DNA of 64,000 nucleotides from Lachnospira pectinoschiza (lineage in GTDB: Bacteria; Bacillota; Clostridia; Lachnospirales; Lachnospiraceae): contig NZ_JAJCRR010000002.1 of assembly GCF_020564355.1 (NCBI RefSeq), positions 555,151-619,150 on the forward strand. Direction: 5' to 3'. Shown piece after piece: positions 49,724 to 60,364 of the stretch (its first letter is position 1; each line of letters begins with the position of its first letter). The notes beneath the pieces were generated by a model, which had not been told where the DNA came from, did no database searches, and saw nothing but the letters and a program-made list of their open reading frames with translations. The position numbers were made by a program, and so were the translations under genes.

Positions 49724-50032
49724 TTAAGCATTGATCTTGTCAATCTTAACTTTAGTGAAAGCCTGTCTGTGACCGTTCTTCTTGTGATAGCCAGTCTTTC
49801 TCTTATATTTGTAAACGATAACCTTCTTATCTTTTCCTTCTTCAACAACGCTTGCTGTAACTGAAGCTCCTGCTACTGTAGGCTCTCCAACCTTAGCTTC
49901 TCCGTTATTAACGAAAAGAACCTGGTCAAATGTAACAGTGTCACCAGCGTTCAGACCAAGCTTTTCAACCTTGATTACATCGCCTTCAGAAACTGTGTAC
50001 TGTTTACCACCTGTTGCTATAATTGCGTACAT
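49724..50032 (-). CDS. rplU: Ribosomal protein bL21
   Basis: This 102-residue L21 has [12 protein letters not shown] near the start and [14 protein letters not shown] near the end. It is the first gene of the L21-Prp-L27 operon and is preceded by an RNA leader and a consensus promoter. Confidence 0.98.
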   Translation of the reverse strand: MYAIIATGGKQYTVSEGDVIKVEKLGLNAGDTVTFDQVLFVNNGEAKVGEPTVAGASVTASVVEEGKDKKVIVYKYKRKTGYHKKNGHRQAFTKVKIDKINA

Positions 50033-50035
50033 ATG

Positions 50036-50115
50036 GCACCTCCTAAATTAAATACTCGCCAGTTTTGGAGAGGTAAAACACCTGCTTATGTCCTAACTGA
50101 GCGGCACACTAGAAC
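50036..50115 (-). promoter_or_regulatory. L21 leader RNA
   Basis: The untranslated leader reads, on the minus strand, GTGCCGCTCAGTTAGGAC, ATAAGCAGGTGTTTTACCT, CTCCAAAACTGGCGAGT, then the AGGAGGTGC ribosome site. The AGGTG...TACCT hairpin and flanking conserved blocks match the L21 leader class known upstream of rplU in Firmicutes, which is thought to mediate feedback by the ribosomal protein. Confidence 0.8.
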
Positions 50116-50144
50116 ATCATATATCCTATATTGACATTTGTCAA
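50116..50144 (-). promoter_or_regulatory. Sigma-A promoter of rplU
   Basis: TTGACA (50144-50139) and TATGAT (50121-50116) are separated by 17 nt. Confidence 0.85.
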
Positions 50145-50195
50145 GATTTTTTATGATTTTTTTACAAATTTATTTTCAATTCTTTTGATACCGTA

Positions 50196-50717
50196 TTAAG
50201 GCACTAATCCATTTTGTCTTTTTGTCCGGATTCTGTTCCGGACCGTGCCTGCTGCCCATATCACCAACAGCGCCGCCACTGCGCCTACCGTATCAATACA
50301 GACATCTTTGACACAACCGCTCCTGCCCGGCACAAACCACTGATGCAGTTCATCCGACGAGGCTAACAGCACCGCTGTCAGCAGGGCAGAATACCTGCGT
50401 TTCGGAAGCCGTACACCGTCCGTCAAAAGCGCAATATATGTAAATACCGTAAATATGGCATACTCCGTCATATGCGCGCCCTTGCGGATAGGATACTGCA
50501 TTTTTTCAATCAGCACCTCTCTTTGGTCATTGCTCTCAACGGATAGTACATGCACATTTTCCAGTCCCTGTATAAACGTCTGCGCCACTTTCCGGCTCAG
50601 TCCCGAAGACTGTGTGCCGTTCTGTGCCGAAAAACTAGTAATAAGGATTCCGGTTACAAGAACCGGAATCCAGATCAAAAGCTTTATGCAATTATGAATC
50701 ATATTACGCATTGTCAT
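50196..50717 (-). CDS. VanZ-family membrane protein
   Basis: This 173-residue protein has four hydrophobic segments. It shows the VanZ pattern F-S-A-Q-N-G-x-x-S near 30, R-K-G-A-H-M-T-E-Y-A-I-F and S-S-D-E-L-H-Q-W-F-V-P-G-R. VanZ relatives influence teicoplanin or lipopeptide tolerance in some hosts, but most are of unknown role. It starts 6 nt after pyruvate kinase, likely one transcript. Confidence 0.88.
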   Translation of the reverse strand: MTMRNMIHNCIKLLIWIPVLVTGILITSFSAQNGTQSSGLSRKVAQTFIQGLENVHVLSVESNDQREVLIEKMQYPIRKGAHMTEYAIFTVFTYIALLTDGVRLPKRRYSALLTAVLLASSDELHQWFVPGRSGCVKDVCIDTVGAVAALLVIWAAGTVRNRIRTKRQNGLVP

Positions 50718-50723
50718 CTGAAA

Positions 50724-52151
50724 TTAGAGTGTTACAACACGCATTGTATTTGTTAAACCTCTCTTCGCTGTCGGTGCAGATGTTGTTGCGATACCTGCTG
50801 AAATAATAACTGTATCACCTTCTGTAATATAACCTGCATTTTCAGTTACTTCAAGAGCATGTTCAATAATCTTGTCTGTAGATGTTTCCGGAGCCGTCTT
50901 TAACGGTCTTACGCCCCAGTAAATCTGCATCTTTCTAAGAACATTTGGATAAGGTGAACAGCCGATTACTTCTGCGTTTGGCTTTAACTTGGAAGTCAGT
51001 CTTGCTGTGAAACCTGAAATTGTCGGGCAAACTATTGCCTTTGCACCGAGGTTTTCTGCTGTCTGAACTGTTGCGTTGCATACAGCGCTTGAAATGCTTC
51101 TCTTGCTGTGAAGCTTAGAAGCCACGGCAGAACCCAGTAAATCCTTTTCTGTTGTTTCAGCAATCTTAGCCATCATCTTTAATGCTTCTAACGGATACTT
51201 ACCGTTTGCTGTTTCACCTGAAAGCATAACAACGTCTGTTCCGTCATAAATCGCATTGGCAACATCTGTTACTTCAGCTCTTGTAGGACGCGGGTTGCGG
51301 ATCATGGAATCTAACATCTGTGTTGCTGTAATAACCGGCTTATAAGCTGCATTACACTTTCTGATGATTTCCTTCTGAATGTGTGGAACCTGTTCAGCCG
51401 GAATTTCAACACCCATATCACCACGTGCAACCATAATACCGTCAGCTACGCGGATGATTTCATCGATGTTTGCAATACCTTCTGCATTTTCAATCTTGGC
51501 AATAACCGGAATATCTGCATCGTGAGCCCATAAGATTTCCTTGATTTCCTGAATACATGCTGCATTTCTTACAAAAGAAGCTGCGATAAAATCAAAGCCC
51601 TTTTCAATACCGAAAATGATATCGTCCTTATCTTTTTCTGTGATACCCGGAAGCTTAATGCTTACATTCGGTACGTTGACCCCCTTCTTAGAACCTAATT
51701 CACCGCCGTTTACAACGCTGCATTCGATATCTGTTCCATCAACAACCTTTGTAACCTTTAATTCAATCAGACCATCATCAACAAGAATCGTGTTGCCTGC
51801 TTCAATATCCTGTGGCAGACCTGCATATGTGATGTGTCCGATTGTTTCATCACCTATTACTTCTCTTGTTGTCAGTGTGAACTTCTGACCTTCCTTTAAT
51901 GTAACCTTTTTATCATCCTTTAAAGCACCTGTTCTGATTTCAGGTCCCTTTGTATCAAGTAAAGTCGCAATCGGGATATTAAGTTCCTGACGAACACTTT
52001 CTACTAATGCAAAACGTCCGGACTGTTCATCATGATCACCATGAGAAAAGTTGAATCTTGCAATATCCATACCATTGAGTGCTAACTGCTTAATCAGTTC
52101 TCTGTCATTGGTATTCGGTCCCATTGTACAAATAATTTTTGTCTTTTTCAT
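50724..52151 (-). CDS. pyk: Pyruvate kinase
   Basis: This 475-residue enzyme transfers phosphate from PEP to ADP. The N-terminal T-K-I-I-C-T-M-G-P-N-T-N, the barrel motif I-A-K-I-E-N-A-E-G, M-V-A-R-G-D-M-G-V-E and M-L-S-G-E-T-A-N-G-K-Y-P are all present. It lacks the extra C-terminal PEP-utiliser domain of Bacillus Pyk. I use ATG 52151 (MKKTKIIC), with TTGGAGG upstream. Confidence 0.97.
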   Translation of the reverse strand: MKKTKIICTMGPNTNDRELIKQLALNGMDIARFNFSHGDHDEQSGRFALVESVRQELNIPIATLLDTKGPEIRTGALKDDKKVTLKEGQKFTLTTREVIGDETIGHITYAGLPQDIEAGNTILVDDGLIELKVTKVVDGTDIECSVVNGGELGSKKGVNVPNVSIKLPGITEKDKDDIIFGIEKGFDFIAASFVRNAACIQEIKEILWAHDADIPVIAKIENAEGIANIDEIIRVADGIMVARGDMGVEIPAEQVPHIQKEIIRKCNAAYKPVITATQMLDSMIRNPRPTRAEVTDVANAIYDGTDVVMLSGETANGKYPLEALKMMAKIAETTEKDLLGSAVASKLHSKRSISSAVCNATVQTAENLGAKAIVCPTISGFTARLTSKLKPNAEVIGCSPYPNVLRKMQIYWGVRPLKTAPETSTDKIIEHALEVTENAGYITEGDTVIISAGIATTSAPTAKRGLTNTMRVVTL

Positions 52152-52219
52152 TATAATAACCTCCAAATATGCTTTCTCATATTTTCTATCTTCATTAATA
52201 CTTCAACGCACAATTACGA

Positions 52220-52248
52220 ATTATGCCATAAAGTGTCAATAATATCAA
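52220..52248 (-). promoter_or_regulatory. Sigma-A promoter of pyk
   Basis: TTGATA (52248-52243) and CATAAT (52225-52220) have 17-nt spacing, about 70 nt before the start. Confidence 0.6.
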
Positions 52249-52370
52249 TACTGGAATATTGTAACATAAAACAATCCGAAAAACAAAATGTATTTTTTGT
52301 TTTATCTTAATTATTTTATGCATTTTTCATATTGAGCTTTAAATTCTTAATCATTTTCAAAGCTTTTGAT

Positions 52371-53390
52371 TTACTTATTTATGTTTATCACATTATCCGG
52401 CTTCGGTTTTGACACATGGATATGCGTGTATAAATGCTCCTGACAGTATTCAAGGCTTGGCTGACACTTTGAACAGTAACGGAAAATCAGATTCTCATCG
52501 TCTTTTTCAGTTCTGCCACATACCGCACATTTATGCTTTGTCGCGCCCATAGGTTTTGGCTGATACGGTCTGTTTGCATTCTCCCATGTTGTCTTTTCAC
52601 TGTTGGCATTATAAAAACGCTCGTTAAAATTGCGGTTTGGATTCTGCTGTGCCTTTTTTGCCGTCTTCATTGCCTTATTAAAATTACGCTGTGTCTGGTT
52701 CTTCGTCTTTGACTTTCTGGTAATCAGCATAAACACAATGAAGTTTAACGTTGAAACCAGTGCAGCGGTTGCCAGTACATAACACGCATATACACTCGTT
52801 GCCAGCAGTCCGACGGATGCAAGTCCGTACCAAATATTATATGGAAGAAACGTTACCGCATATCCGCCGATAATTGTAATGGCAAAAAGCGCACCGTCAA
52901 ACCATGCGAGCCATTTAATCTTAATCGGCAATACGAAAAACAACAGCACTTCCATGTCGGGCTGTTCATAGGCAAATGCCATAAACAGGGCAAGATTGAT
53001 GTAATACGTATTCATATGGTAATTGTAGCCAAAAATCAGATAAATCAAAATAGCTGCAATGACGTGAAGAATTACCCCTGAAAAGAAATACACATTGAAC
53101 TTAAATGCACCCCAGCTTCGTTCCAGCACTGTGCCAATCATGTAATAGAAATACAGTACAAACACAATGAACAGAATGCTTGTAGACGGTGGCTGTAAAA
53201 TAAAGGTGAAAATTCTCCAGATCTGTCCATGGAGAATTGCCTGTGCATCCAATGCAAAGTACACTTCATAGACTGCCGGATAAAAAATCTGAATTACGAA
53301 TCCCACGGCATAGACGATAATGATGTACTTCATCAGATTCTGAATGGCATATCTGCCATATTTGCGTTCTAACTTATCGAACCATTTCAT
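52371..53390 (-). CDS. Rhomboid-like membrane protein with Cys-rich tail
   Basis: This 339-residue protein has six or so hydrophobic helices (about 22-215) and a rhomboid-like layout: G-Q-I-W-R-I-F-T-F near 55, then E-R-S-W-G-A-F-K-F-N-x-Y-F near 90. The catalytic G-x-S-G of rhomboid proteases is missing (the region reads Y-Y-I-N-L-A-L-F-M-A-F-A), so it is probably a pseudoprotease. The cytoplasmic tail is N/Q/K-rich and ends in a putative zinc site C-x2-C...C-x2-C. Confidence 0.7.
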   Translation of the reverse strand: MKWFDKLERKYGRYAIQNLMKYIIIVYAVGFVIQIFYPAVYEVYFALDAQAILHGQIWRIFTFILQPPSTSILFIVFVLYFYYMIGTVLERSWGAFKFNVYFFSGVILHVIAAILIYLIFGYNYHMNTYYINLALFMAFAYEQPDMEVLLFFVLPIKIKWLAWFDGALFAITIIGGYAVTFLPYNIWYGLASVGLLATSVYACYVLATAALVSTLNFIVFMLITRKSKTKNQTQRNFNKAMKTAKKAQQNPNRNFNERFYNANSEKTTWENANRPYQPKPMGATKHKCAVCGRTEKDDENLIFRYCSKCQPSLEYCQEHLYTHIHVSKPKPDNVININK

Positions 53391-53436
53391 AACGTTAAAC
53401 TAGTCCTTTCCTTTTTGCTTTCGGCTTATATTTTAA

Positions 53437-53465
53437 AGTATAAGTAATACCCCTTTATTTGTCAA
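53437..53465 (-). promoter_or_regulatory. Sigma-A promoter of the rhomboid-like gene
   Basis: TTGACA (53465-53460) and TATACT (53442-53437) are spaced by 17 nt. Confidence 0.8.
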
Positions 53466-53515
53466 TGAATCCGGGACAAATCATCATTAAATTTATATTA
53501 AAAAATCACGATTTG

Positions 53516-53544
53516 TTGAAATTTGCTTTCATTCATATTATAAT
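53516..53544 (+). promoter_or_regulatory. Sigma-A promoter of the activase gene
   Basis: TTGAAA (53516-53521) and TATAAT (53539-53544) are spaced by 17 nt, about 90 nt before the start. Confidence 0.8.
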
Positions 53545-53635
53545 AGGTAAGATTGCATATTTTTCGACATTTTTTTACAGAAATATGGATTATGCGTTAA
53601 ATTTATAAAGGAGGAAGGCTTTTGCCTTAGTTTTT

Positions 53636-56600
53636 ATGAATACATATAAATTAGGTATTGATATCGGTTCTACAACCGTAAAAATTGCAATTCTCGATGA
53701 GAATAACCAGATTCTGTTTTCTGATTATGAACGTCATTTTGCTAATATTCAGGAAACATTACAGCAGCTTCTGGAAAAGGCCGTAGACAAACTGGGAACA
53801 TTTCATGTTCACCCTGTCATTACGGGTTCCGGCGGTCTGACACTTGCTACCCATTTGAATGTGCCGTTTACACAGGAGGTTGTTGCGGTATCGACAGCCT
53901 TACAGGACTATGCGCCACAGTGTGATGTTGCAATCGAACTGGGCGGTGAGGATGCCAAAATCATTTACTTTACCAACGGTGTTGACCAGCGGATGAACGG
54001 TATCTGTGCCGGCGGTACCGGTTCTTTTATTGACCAGATGGCAACACTTTTACAGACAGACGCTTCCGGTTTAAATGAATATGCCAAGAATTATAAGTCC
54101 ATTTATCCGATTGCCGCCCGCTGCGGTGTATTTGCAAAGTCGGATATCCAGCCACTTATCAATGAAGGGGCAACAAAGGAAGACTTATCTGCTTCTATTT
54201 TTCAGGCGGTTGTCAACCAGACAATCAGTGGTCTTGCCTGCGGTAAACCGATTCGCGGAAACGTTGCTTTCTTAGGCGGTCCGCTGCATTTCCTGTCTGA
54301 ATTAAAGGCTGCATTTATCAGAACATTAAGCCTTGCACCGGATGAAATTATCGCACCGGAACATTCACACCTTTTTGCAGCAGTCGGTTCTGCCATGAAT
54401 TATAAGGAAGAGGTCTGCGTTCCCGTTGAAGATATTATCAAACGGTTACAGGGAAAGATTAAGCTTGAATTTGAAGTAGAACGTATGGAACCGCTTTTTA
54501 AGAATCAGGAAGAATATGACACGTTCCAGAATCGTCATGCCGCTCACAAGGTTGAAACACGCTCTTTAGCCGAATACCGCGGAAACTGTTATCTGGGTAT
54601 AGATGCCGGTTCAACAACGACAAAGGTTGCCCTTGTCGGCGAAGACGGAAAGCTTCTTTACTCTTTCTATAGCAGTAACAACGGCTCTCCGCTTGCAACA
54701 ACAATCCGTGCCATCCGTGAAATTTATGACCGGCTTCCACAGGGCGCAAAGATTGTCCACTCCTGCTCAACAGGATACGGCGAAGCATTAATTAAATCTG
54801 CATTGATGCTCGATGAAGGCGAAGTAGAAACAGTTTCCCACTTCTATGCCGCCGCATTTTTTGACCCGGAGGTTGACTGTATTATTGATATCGGCGGTCA
54901 GGATATGAAATGTATCAAGATTAAGAATCAGACCGTTGATTCCGTACAGTTAAATGAAGCATGTTCTTCCGGCTGTGGTTCATTTATTGAAACCTTTGCA
55001 AAGTCCCTGAATTTCAGTGTACAGGATTTCGCAAAGGAAGCTCTGTTTGCAAAGCACCCGATTGATTTGGGAACACGCTGTACCGTATTTATGAATTCCA
55101 AGGTTAAGCAGGCACAAAAGGAAGGTGCTGAAGTTGCCGATATTTCTGCCGGTCTTGCCTACTCTGTTATTAAAAATGCACTTTACAAGGTTATTAAGAT
55201 TTCAGACCCTGGCGATTTAGGAAAGCACATCGTTGTACAGGGCGGTACATTTTATAATGACGCTGTTCTGCGCAGCTTTGAAAAGATTACCGGTGTCGAT
55301 GCCGTCCGTCCGGATATTGCCGGTATTATGGGTGCTTTCGGTGCCGCTTTAATTGCAAGGGAACGTTATGACGGCATTTCGGATTCTTCTATGCTGTCTA
55401 TTGATAAAATTAACAGCTTAACCTACGAAACAAAACTGACCCACTGTCAGGGCTGTACCAACCACTGCTATCTGACCATTAACAAATTCTCCGGCAACCG
55501 CCAGTTTATTACCGGTAACCGCTGTGAGCGTGGTCTTGGCAAGGAAAAGAGTACCGAAAAACTGCCAAACCTGTTTGACTATAAGTTAAAACGTTTATTT
55601 GGTTATGAACCACTTTCCGAAAGTGAAGCTGTCCGCGGTGTTGTCGGTATTCCGCGTGTACTGAATATGTATGAAAATTATCCGTTCTGGTTTACATTTT
55701 TTACAAAGCTCGGTTACCGCGTTGTCCTTTCACCGCAGTCCAGCCGTAAAATTTACGAACTCGGTATCGAATCCATCCCCTCCGAGTCCGAATGTTACCC
55801 GGCAAAGCTCGCACACGGCCACGTTTCATGGCTGATTAAGCAGGGTGTAAAGTTCATCTTCTACCCTTGTATTCCGTATGAGCATAAGGAAATTGATAAG
55901 ACCAACAATCACTATAATTGTCCGATTGTAACGTCTTATGCCGAAAATATTAAAAATAATGTAGAAGAATTGATAACGGAACACATTGATTTCCGCAATC
56001 CTTTCCTTTCTTTTGAAAATGAGGAAATTCTCGCAAAACGTCTGCGCGAGGAATTCCCGGATATTCCGAAAGCCGAAGTCACTGCCGCCGTTTCTGCCGC
56101 ATGGAAGGAAATGATGCAGTCCAAGGAAGATGTCCGCAAAAAGGGTGAAGAAGTTATCAAGTTCCTTGATGAAACCGGAAAACGCGGTATTGTCCTTGCC
56201 GGACGTCCGTACCATGTGGACCCTGAAATCAATCACGGTATCCCGGAACTGATTAATTCCTACGGGATTGCCGTGCTGACAGAAGATTCTATCTCCCATT
56301 TAGGCAAGGTAGACCGTCCTTTGATTGTTATGGACCAGTGGATGTATCATTCAAGACTGTATGCCGCCGCAAGCTATGTAAAAACAAAGGACAATCTGGA
56401 CTTAATCCAGTTAAATTCTTTTGGCTGTGGTCTGGATGCCGTTACAACCGATGCTGTCAATGATATTTTAACAAAGGCAGGAAAGATTTATACTGTATTA
56501 AAGATTGATGAGGTCAACAACCTCGGTGCTGCAAGAATCCGTGTCCGTTCACTGCTTGCCGCACTGCGTGTACGCGAAAAGAAACACTATCACAGAAAGA

Positions 56601-57865
56601 TTGAATCTGCCGCATTTGAACGTGTGGAATTTACGCCTGAAATGCGTGAAAATTACACCATTCTGTGTCCGCAGATGTCACCGATTCACTTTGAACTGTT
56701 AGCACCGGCATTAAATTCATGCGGCTACAATTTTGAAGTATTGGACAACGATAACAAATCTTCTGTTGATATCGGACTGAAATATGTAAATAACGATGCC
56801 TGCTATCCGTCCCTGATGGTTGTCGGACAGATTATGAGTGCCGTACTTTCCGGCAAATACGATTTACACAAAACCGCGATTGTTATTACACAGACCGGCG
56901 GTGGCTGCCGTGCTTCCAACTACATCGGATTTATCCGCCGTGCGCTGACAAAGGCAGGACTGGAATATATTCCTGTTATTTCTATCAGTGCGCAGGGTCT
57001 GGAGTCCAACTCCGGCTTTAAATATTCACTGCCGATGTTAAAGAAAGCCATGCAGGCTGTTGTATACGGCGATGTATTCATGAACGTCGTATACCGTACC
57101 CGTCCTTATGAAAAAGTACCGGGTTCTGTGAATGCCCTGCATGAAAAATGGAAGAATATCTGTATCCGGCAGTTGACAAAGGATAAGGTTACCATGCGTG
57201 AATTTAATAAAAATATCCGCAGTATTGTCAAAGAATTTGATGAGATTGAATTACTGAATATTAAAAAGCCAAGAGTCGGTATTGTCGGAGAAATTCTTGT
57301 AAAATTCATGCCTGCCGCCAACAACTATCTTGTTGACTTATTGGAAGCAGAAGGCGCGGAAGCGGTTATGCCGGATTTAATGGGCTTCTTGCTGTACTGC
57401 GCAGAAAATGCAAACTTCAAAAAAGACTACCTCGGTGCTTCAAAGAAGTCTGCATTTATCAATAATTCTGTAATTAAACTGCTTGAGTGGTTCAGAAAGG
57501 GTGCAAAACAGGCATTAAAAGAAAGCAAGCGTTTTACACCGCCTGCTACGATTCAGGAAACTGCAAACCTTGCCAAAGATTTAGTTTCTTTAGGTAACCA
57601 GACGGGTGAAGGCTGGCTCTTAACCGGTGAAATGATTGAGCTGATTCACAACGGTGCCGGTAATATTGTCTGCTGTCAGCCGTTTGCATGCCTGCCAAAC
57701 CACATTGTCGGTAAAGGTGTTATTAAAGAGCTGCGTGCGGCATTCCCGGAAGCTAATATCATTGCTGTTGATTACGACCCGGGGGCTTCCGAAGTCAATC
57801 AGCTGAACCGAATCAAGCTGATGCTTGCAACTGCAAATAAAAACCTTGAAAAATCTGAAAATTAA
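53636..57865 (+). CDS. Fused 2-hydroxyacyl-CoA dehydratase activase / dehydratase-like protein
   Basis: This 1409-residue protein has two BadF/BcrA-type ATPase domains (about 4-260 and 320-590), each with an actin-like G-I-D-I/A-G-S-T-T and G-G-E/Q-D motif. The [4Fe-4S]-ligand regions are G-I-C-A-G-G-T-G (C124) and E-A-C-S-S-G-C-G (C443, C447). A DUF2229 segment (about 670-890) and an HgdB-like dehydratase domain (about 1000-1400) follow. Separate activases use ATP to inject a high-energy electron into 2-hydroxyacyl-CoA dehydratases; the fused form's substrate is unknown. The ribosome site GGAGGAAGG is 20 nt from ATG, with an AAGGC-TTTT-GCCTT hairpin in between. Confidence 0.88.
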   Translation: MNTYKLGIDIGSTTVKIAILDENNQILFSDYERHFANIQETLQQLLEKAVDKLGTFHVHPVITGSGGLTLATHLNVPFTQEVVAVSTALQDYAPQCDVAIELGGEDAKIIYFTNGVDQRMNGICAGGTGSFIDQMATLLQTDASGLNEYAKNYKSIYPIAARCGVFAKSDIQPLINEGATKEDLSASIFQAVVNQTISGLACGKPIRGNVAFLGGPLHFLSELKAAFIRTLSLAPDEIIAPEHSHLFAAVGSAMNYKEEVCVPVEDIIKRLQGKIKLEFEVERMEPLFKNQEEYDTFQNRHAAHKVETRSLAEYRGNCYLGIDAGSTTTKVALVGEDGKLLYSFYSSNNGSPLATTIRAIREIYDRLPQGAKIVHSCSTGYGEALIKSALMLDEGEVETVSHFYAAAFFDPEVDCIIDIGGQDMKCIKIKNQTVDSVQLNEACSSGCGSFIETFAKSLNFSVQDFAKEALFAKHPIDLGTRCTVFMNSKVKQAQKEGAEVADISAGLAYSVIKNALYKVIKISDPGDLGKHIVVQGGTFYNDAVLRSFEKITGVDAVRPDIAGIMGAFGAALIARERYDGISDSSMLSIDKINSLTYETKLTHCQGCTNHCYLTINKFSGNRQFITGNRCERGLGKEKSTEKLPNLFDYKLKRLFGYEPLSESEAVRGVVGIPRVLNMYENYPFWFTFFTKLGYRVVLSPQSSRKIYELGIESIPSESECYPAKLAHGHVSWLIKQGVKFIFYPCIPYEHKEIDKTNNHYNCPIVTSYAENIKNNVEELITEHIDFRNPFLSFENEEILAKRLREEFPDIPKAEVTAAVSAAWKEMMQSKEDVRKKGEEVIKFLDETGKRGIVLAGRPYHVDPEINHGIPELINSYGIAVLTEDSISHLGKVDRPLIVMDQWMYHSRLYAAASYVKTKDNLDLIQLNSFGCGLDAVTTDAVNDILTKAGKIYTVLKIDEVNNLGAARIRVRSLLAALRVREKKHYHRKIESAAFERVEFTPEMRENYTILCPQMSPIHFELLAPALNSCGYNFEVLDNDNKSSVDIGLKYVNNDACYPSLMVVGQIMSAVLSGKYDLHKTAIVITQTGGGCRASNYIGFIRRALTKAGLEYIPVISISAQGLESNSGFKYSLPMLKKAMQAVVYGDVFMNVVYRTRPYEKVPGSVNALHEKWKNICIRQLTKDKVTMREFNKNIRSIVKEFDEIELLNIKKPRVGIVGEILVKFMPAANNYLVDLLEAEGAEAVMPDLMGFLLYCAENANFKKDYLGASKKSAFINNSVIKLLEWFRKGAKQALKESKRFTPPATIQETANLAKDLVSLGNQTGEGWLLTGEMIELIHNGAGNIVCCQPFACLPNHIVGKGVIKELRAAFPEANIIAVDYDPGASEVNQLNRIKLMLATANKNLEKSEN

Positions 57866-57922
57866 GGGTATACTATATCTATAAGTGGTTTGATAATTTT
57901 ATAACGAAAGCTGGTGTAACAC

Positions 57923-58042
57923 ATGAACTTTTTATTATTTTTAGGACCAATCATCGGCGTAGCGGTTTCTATCTTCGCAGTGGTTGTTCTGATTTCCGTT
58001 ATCGGTGCTGTCGCCGGTACAGAAGAAGATTTTGACGATTAA
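57923..58042 (+). CDS. Small membrane protein, 39 residues
   Basis: A short frame starts MNFLLFLGPIIGVAVSIF, continues as one hydrophobic helix with small residues, and ends in the acidic tail T-E-E-D-F-D-D. The ribosome site (AAAGCTGGTG) is weak. The frame sits between the activase gene and a strong terminator, with no other explanation for this stretch, and the one-helix-plus-charged-tail design is typical of real membrane micropeptides. Function unknown. Confidence 0.6.
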   Translation: MNFLLFLGPIIGVAVSIFAVVVLISVIGAVAGTEEDFDD

Positions 58043-58101
58043 ATCTAACAAAAATCAAAAGAAGCGGCTGTTTTTACTGCGCCGCTTCTGTAACATCAAA
58101 G

Positions 58102-58137
58102 AAAGATGCACTTGTTATGGTGCATCTTTCTTTTTTA
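58102..58137 (+). terminator. Terminator after the small membrane protein
   Basis: The AAAGATGCAC / GTGCATCTTT stem is followed by CTTTTTT. A second GC-rich hairpin (AGAAGCGGC...GCCGCTTCT) lies just upstream at about 58060-58089. Confidence 0.9.
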
Positions 58138-58155
58138 TGTGATGTACGTTAATGC

Positions 58156-58220
58156 TAAAACTCCCGGAACACATGGCAATACGATAACATATCTGCCCTA
58201 TGCTCCGGGAGTTTTATTTT
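58156..58220. terminator. Bidirectional terminator, used by ung
   Basis: TAAAACTCCCGGA pairs with TCCGGGAGTTTTA across a long loop; T tracts are available on both sides. Confidence 0.75.
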
Positions 58221-58239
58221 AAGATTTTAACTATTTATT

Positions 58240-58917
58240 TTATATATTTTCAATCTGCCAGTCTATCGGCTCGATACCGTGTTCTTCCAAAAACGCATTT
58301 GCCTGACTAAAATGCTTACAGCCGAAGAATCCTCTGTATGCCGACAACGGACTTGGATGCGGCGCTTTTAATATCAGATGTTTCGGATTCGTCAGCATCG
58401 GAATTTTGCTCTGTGCCGGTCTGCCCCAGAGCATGTATACAACCGGTCTGTCCTGCGCATTGACTGCATGAATTACCGCGTCCGTAAACTGTTCCCAGCC
58501 GTGTCCCTGATGTGAATTTGCCTGATGCGCACGCACGGTAAGCACGGTATTTAACAGTAATACACCCTGGTCTGCCCATTTTTTTAAATAACCGTTATTC
58601 GGGATATAGCAGCCGCAGTCATCATGCAGTTCCTTATAAATGTTCTGCAATGACGGCGGAATATCCTTCTGCTCCGGCAGAACCGAAAAGGACAATCCAT
58701 GTGCCTGATGTTCATTATGATACGGGTCCTGTCCCAGCAATAATACCTTGACCTTGCTAAGCGGTGTAAAATGAAATGCGTTAAAAATATCCTCTGCCGG
58801 TGGGTAAATCACTGTGTTTGAATATTCCTCTTTTACAAACCGGTATAAATCCCGGTAATAGTCTTTTTTAAATTCATCCTGAATTGCCGGAAGCCAGTCA
58901 TTATCTATCATACTCAT
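58240..58917 (-). CDS. ung: Uracil-DNA glycosylase
   Basis: Family 1 UDG removes uracil from DNA. The catalytic water-activating motif is G-Q-D-P-Y-H and the leucine-loop motif H-P-S-P-L-S-A-Y-R-G-F-F-G. Family length is about 225, which fits the start I choose at 58917 (MSMIDNDW); ATG 58947 remains possible, as the ribosome sites are weak. Confidence 0.96.
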   Translation of the reverse strand: MSMIDNDWLPAIQDEFKKDYYRDLYRFVKEEYSNTVIYPPAEDIFNAFHFTPLSKVKVLLLGQDPYHNEHQAHGLSFSVLPEQKDIPPSLQNIYKELHDDCGCYIPNNGYLKKWADQGVLLLNTVLTVRAHQANSHQGHGWEQFTDAVIHAVNAQDRPVVYMLWGRPAQSKIPMLTNPKHLILKAPHPSPLSAYRGFFGCKHFSQANAFLEEHGIEPIDWQIENI

Positions 58918-58973
58918 CGTTTCCACTGCCTCTTTTCCTGCTTTCATGTTTATTCGTATAATGTATTATCTGC

Positions 58974-59732
58974 CTATAACCTGACGGAAATGCCTTTTCC
59001 GGCAAGATATTTCTTCAAATCACGGATTTCCATTTCTTTATAATGGAATAATGACGCCGCCAGTGCCGCATCTGCCTTGCCTTCTGTAAATGCATCATAG
59101 AAATGTTCCATATTACCGGCACCGCCTGATGCAATCACCGGAATGGAAACATTTTCCGCTATGGTACGGGTCAGCTCAATGTCGTATCCTGCTTTTGTAC
59201 CATCACAGTCCATACTCGTTAAAAGAATCTCTCCGGCACCCAGCTTTTCAGCCTTCATTGCCCATTCTACAGCATCCATCTGCATATCAACCCGTCCGCC
59301 GTTTTTATAAATACTCCAGTGTCCGTCTTCCTGACGCTTTGCGTCAATCGCAACCACCACACACTGACTGCCGAACTTATCTGCCGCATCACTGATTAAC
59401 TGTGGATTCATAATGGCAGCAGAATTAACAGAAATCTTATCTGCACCCTCTCTTAACAATACTTTAAAATCATCGATACTGCGGATTCCACCGCCAACCG
59501 TAAACGGGATAAATACACGTTCTGCCACTTTCCTTACCAAATCAACCGTTGTATTTCTTCCGTCACTCGATGCCGTAATATCCAGAAACACCAGCTCATC
59601 TGCGCCGGATTTATCATACATGGATGCGACCTCTACCGGATCACCGGCATCTCTTAAATCCACAAAGTTCGTTCCTTTTACCACTCTGCCATTCTTACAG
59701 TCAAGACATGGAATAATTCTTTTTGTAAACAT
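58974..59732 (-). CDS. hisF: Imidazole glycerol phosphate synthase subunit HisF
   Basis: HisF is the cyclase half of the histidine-pathway synthase, a TIM barrel with catalytic aspartates in I-P-C-L-D and V-V-A-I-D-A-K, and [10 protein letters not shown] use ATG 59732, with GGATGGAG upstream, 252 residues. Paired with hisH, separated by about 24 nt; no other his gene is nearby, so the rest of the pathway is elsewhere. Confidence 0.97.
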   Translation of the reverse strand: MFTKRIIPCLDCKNGRVVKGTNFVDLRDAGDPVEVASMYDKSGADELVFLDITASSDGRNTTVDLVRKVAERVFIPFTVGGGIRSIDDFKVLLREGADKISVNSAAIMNPQLISDAADKFGSQCVVVAIDAKRQEDGHWSIYKNGGRVDMQMDAVEWAMKAEKLGAGEILLTSMDCDGTKAGYDIELTRTIAENVSIPVIASGGAGNMEHFYDAFTEGKADAALAASLFHYKEMEIRDLKKYLAGKGISVRL

Positions 59733-59756
59733 CGCCAATCTCCATCCTTTTTATTT

Positions 59757-60362
59757 TTACAGTTCTGAAAAGTTCTTTAAAATCTGAAGTCCGATATCAC
59801 TGCTCTTTTCCGGATGGAACTGGCATGCAAATACATTCCCGCTCTCAACGGAAGCATGAATATGCGTTGAATATTCTGTACTGGCGGCAACAATCTGTTC
59901 GTCCTGCGCCTTTAAATAGTAAGAATGTACAAAATATACATATGACTGATTCGGAATATCTTTAAAAAGCTTTGCCTGCGGTTTGATTTCAATGGAATTC
60001 CAGCCCATATGTGGAATCTTTAAACCTTCCTTTGGCGGTATTCTTAAAATTTCACCTTTCAAAATACCAAGTCCCTCTGCCCCCGGTGTTTCATCACTTT
60101 TATCAAACAGCAGCTGCAATCCCAGACAAATTCCAAGAAATGGTGTATTCTTGCGTGTAACCTCTTTAATCGTGTCTACCAGTCCGAACTTGTCCAAATT
60201 GTTCATGGCATCCCCAAATGCACCGACACCCGGCAGAATAACCTTATCTGCCTGCAAAATTTCAGATGAATCTCTTGAAACAATCACTTCCTGATTCAGT
60301 GATTTCAATGCCTTTTCAACGCTTTTTAAATTTCCTGCATCATAATCGATAATTGCTATCAT
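59757..60362 (-). CDS. hisH: Imidazole glycerol phosphate synthase subunit HisH
   Basis: HisH is a glutamine amidotransferase that feeds ammonia to HisF. The nucleophile is in G-I-C-L-G-L-Q, and the His-x-Glu of the triad is in F-H-P-E-K-S. It has 201 residues. It is immediately downstream of the K/E-rich membrane protein gene. Confidence 0.97.
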   Translation of the reverse strand: MIAIIDYDAGNLKSVEKALKSLNQEVIVSRDSSEILQADKVILPGVGAFGDAMNNLDKFGLVDTIKEVTRKNTPFLGICLGLQLLFDKSDETPGAEGLGILKGEILRIPPKEGLKIPHMGWNSIEIKPQAKLFKDIPNQSYVYFVHSYYLKAQDEQIVAASTEYSTHIHASVESGNVFACQFHPEKSSDIGLQILKNFSEL

Positions 60363-60364
60363 TC

